6,192 bases of DNA, from assembly GCA_938005655.1 (NCBI GenBank), contig CALLNA010000079.1:1-6192 (forward strand). Direction: 5' to 3'. This DNA is from an uncultured Novosphingobium sp. (GTDB lineage Bacteria > Pseudomonadota > Alphaproteobacteria > Sphingomonadales > Sphingomonadaceae). Made by a program: the position numbers and the translations under genes. The first letter of the stretch is position 1. Each line of letters starts with the position of its first letter. The notes beneath the pieces were generated by a model, which saw only the letters and a list, made by a program, of their open reading frames with translations, ran no database searches and was not told the DNA's origin. Of the stretch, positions 4,244-6,192 are shown piece after piece.

Positions 4244-6192
4244 ATGGCATTGCTTGATTTCATCGATATCGCGGCTTTGGCGGAACACGGGCGCGGAGTC
4301 TCCGCGCGGGGGGCATTGCGCGTCACCGCGGCGGCGGGTGCGTTGGCGCTCGGCGGCCTGCTGGCGGCCTCGCCGGCCCAGGCCGAGGAGTGCAAGTTCG
4401 CCCCCATCCGCCAGATCGACCGGGACGTCGGCGTCGAGCCGCAATTGCTGATCGACGGGACCTGCACCGATCCCGACTACAACGAGAGCACCTTCGTCGT
4501 CGACAAGACCGAACAACTGACCTTCCAGGTGCCCGACGGCGGCCCGCTGATCCCCTATACGCAGGTCACGGGCCATTTCCCGGCGACCAAGACGGTGGCC
4601 ACCCTGCCGTCCTACGTGCGCCAGACGCCGACCCTGTTCCGGCAGGATTACGTCTTCCGCTTCCCGGCGAAGGAATATTGGCGCAACCGCTCCTTCGAGC
4701 AGCAGCATCCCTCCGGCGGCGGCGTCGTCGACAACCGGATGGCCTTCACCAATGGCGCCTTCTCGGTGAACTGGATGAGCGCTAGCACGGCCAACGCCGT
4801 CGCCAGCCATCGCCACGAGGCAGCCGCGACCAAGGTCGCCAAGGCCTATGCCAACAAGCTCTACGGCAACACCGCCAAGATCTACAGCTACTTCTGGGGA
4901 TGCAGCGGCGGCGGGATCGTCTCGATGGCCGCGGCCGAGAACACCACCGGCGTCTGGGACGGCGTGCAGCCGCAATGCCTGGGGCCCACGGGCGTCGCCA
5001 CGTTCCACTCGTTCCACTGGCAGGCGCTCTACACGATGGCGATCCCCCAGGCCAAGCGCGACGCCATCGCCGCAGCGGCCGTTCCCGGCGGCACGGGCGA
5101 CATCTATGCCGGGCTCAACGAGGAAGAGAAATCCGTCCTCAACGAGTTCATCTCGGCAGGCTACCCCCTCCCGATCATCGGCAACCATTTCAAGAACCTC
5201 GTGCCGCTGGTCGATCCGATCGACATCCGCCTCGCCGATCCGACCTACGAGGAGGATTTCTGGACGAAGCCAGGCTATGCCGGGGTCAACCCGCCGAACT
5301 ACCTGAAGGCGGCCAAGGTCGATGGCTATGCGACCATCACCGGGATCACTCGCGATGCGGCAGGCGCGCCGATCGCGGTCCAGCTCGATCCGGCGACGGT
5401 CCCCGCGCTCGGCACGACCGGCGACAACTACCTGGAGTTCTGGGTCTATGCCCCCGACGGCAAGGTCCGCACGGTCGATCCGACCCGCGTGGTGGGCGAG
5501 CCCAGCGACAACCGCCGTCGGTTCAGCCTGATGGGCAAGCTCGATCCCGCCACGGGTTCGCTGACCCTGACCGGTACAAACACCAACGTCTTCGGGAACG
5601 TGTCGCCCATCGTCAACAGCCAGCTCCTGCTGGGCGCCTTGCGGGTCGGCGGCAAGATCCGGGTCAACAACCGCTTCATCCTCGCGATGTACTACTACCC
5701 GCGGTACAGCAACATCCCCGGGATGCGGAGCTACGACCAGTACCGCAACGCGGACGGCTCGCCCAAGTATCCGCAGCGCAAGGACATCAGCGTCCTGACG
5801 CACTCGAATTACCGCACCATGGGCGGCCGTATCGAAACCGGCGATATCAAGACCAAGGTGATGATCATCGAGGGCCGGTCGGACAACCTGTCCTGGCCGC
5901 TGTTCAACGCCAGTTATGCCGAGAGAATCCAGCACACGTTGGGGACGGCGAAGGCAAACGACATGATGCGCTTCTACTTGCACGACAACGGCCGCCATGG
6001 CCTTGGCGGAGGTGAGCCGGGCATCTTCCAGCAGTCGATCCAGGATCTGATGGCCTGGGCCGAGAAGGGCGTCGTTCCGCCGCCGTCGACCGCCTACACG
6101 ATCCGCAACGGCCAGGTCGTCCCGCCCGACAACGCGGCCGACCGGCACGGCTTGCAGCCGGTGATGCGCCTCACCGCCAACGGCGTCGCGCG
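4244..6192 (+). CDS. Large secreted alpha/beta-hydrolase (serine esterase type), 3' end cut off
   Basis: The first 649 residues are present and the frame is open at the window edge. Residues 1-47 form a long signal peptide: a polar n-region of about 27 residues, a hydrophobic Ala/Leu/Gly core (28-42) and cleavage after SPAQA. The SARGALRV segment (20-27) looks like a Tat motif with only one of the two arginines. The nucleophile elbow is WGCSGGG (218-224), with Ser221 as nucleophile. Likely partners are Asp547 in EGRSDN (543-548) and His585 in DNGRHG (581-586). Cysteines 50, 74, 220 and 245 suggest two disulfides. The spacing of more than 320 residues between Ser and Asp implies a large lid insertion, as in tannase/feruloyl esterase and polymer depolymerases. 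The family is not certain and the substrate is unknown. The C-terminal RHGLQPVMRLTANG (634-647) suggests that a further accessory domain begins. The strong Shine-Dalgarno supports this start. Confidence 0.85.
   Translation, partial: MALLDFIDIAALAEHGRGVSARGALRVTAAAGALALGGLLAASPAQAEECKFAPIRQIDRDVGVEPQLLIDGTCTDPDYNESTFVVDKTEQLTFQVPDGGPLIPYTQVTGHFPATKTVATLPSYVRQTPTLFRQDYVFRFPAKEYWRNRSFEQQHPSGGGVVDNRMAFTNGAFSVNWMSASTANAVASHRHEAAATKVAKAYANKLYGNTAKIYSYFWGCSGGGIVSMAAAENTTGVWDGVQPQCLGPTGVATFHSFHWQALYTMAIPQAKRDAIAAAAVPGGTGDIYAGLNEEEKSVLNEFISAGYPLPIIGNHFKNLVPLVDPIDIRLADPTYEEDFWTKPGYAGVNPPNYLKAAKVDGYATITGITRDAAGAPIAVQLDPATVPALGTTGDNYLEFWVYAPDGKVRTVDPTRVVGEPSDNRRRFSLMGKLDPATGSLTLTGTNTNVFGNVSPIVNSQLLLGALRVGGKIRVNNRFILAMYYYPRYSNIPGMRSYDQYRNADGSPKYPQRKDISVLTHSNYRTMGGRIETGDIKTKVMIIEGRSDNLSWPLFNASYAERIQHTLGTAKANDMMRFYLHDNGRHGLGGGEPGIFQQSIQDLMAWAEKGVVPPPSTAYTIRNGQVVPPDNAADRHGLQPVMRLTANGVA

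Noticed and set aside
4900..6015. A 371-codon plus-strand open frame inside the hydrolase gene
   Set aside because: It overlaps the catalytic domain with Ser221, Asp547 and His585 in another frame, and its own product is Arg-rich and featureless.
2651..6148. A 1165-codon open frame on the minus strand covering two genes and the gap between them
   Set aside because: Its codons are in exact register with those of the two plus-strand genes, so it stays open only because those genes avoid TTA, CTA and TCA, as GC-rich genomes do. The product is an Arg/Gly/Val/Asp-rich low-complexity sequence with no motif, while the plus strand shows signal peptides and family motifs.

Overview
The window is GC-rich throughout. 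Coding regions strongly avoid the A/T-ending codons TTA, CTA and TCA. The receptor has the sphingomonad-style EIVVIG N-terminus, and one esterase carries a long signal peptide of Tat-like layout. Together these suggest an alphaproteobacterium, most likely Sphingomonadales (Novosphingobium, Sphingobium or Sphingomonas type). That placement is inference from style, not from a marker gene.

Layout: positions 1-46 are the 3' part of a tRNA-Gly with anticodon GCC. Positions 47-300 are non-coding; 91-173 hold nothing I can name. From 174 to 300 there is a dense leader: a 7+7 bp inverted repeat (174-190), direct repeats resembling a PhoB box (187-216), a strong GNRA-capped hairpin (251-278) and a G-rich ribosome site. 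Three genes follow, all on the plus strand: a TonB-dependent outer-membrane receptor (301-2661); a secreted phytase-like esterase-family protein (2666-4123) starting 4 bp after the receptor stop; and, after a 120-bp gap with its own palindrome and a good Shine-Dalgarno, a large secreted alpha/beta-hydrolase (4244 to beyond the right edge).

Working model (inference): the outer-membrane receptor takes up a substrate that one or both exported hydrolases process. Candidate substrates are a phosphate ester, an aromatic or other ester, or a metal chelate; the sequence does not decide between them. The receptor and phytase-like gene are almost certainly one transcript. The third gene may be read through or have its own regulated promoter. 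No mobile element, CRISPR array or transposase is visible. I see no clearly new class of system. The most unusual points are the structured, repeat-rich leader of the receptor gene and the third gene, a hydrolase that has only part of the tannase-type CS-D-HC arrangement.
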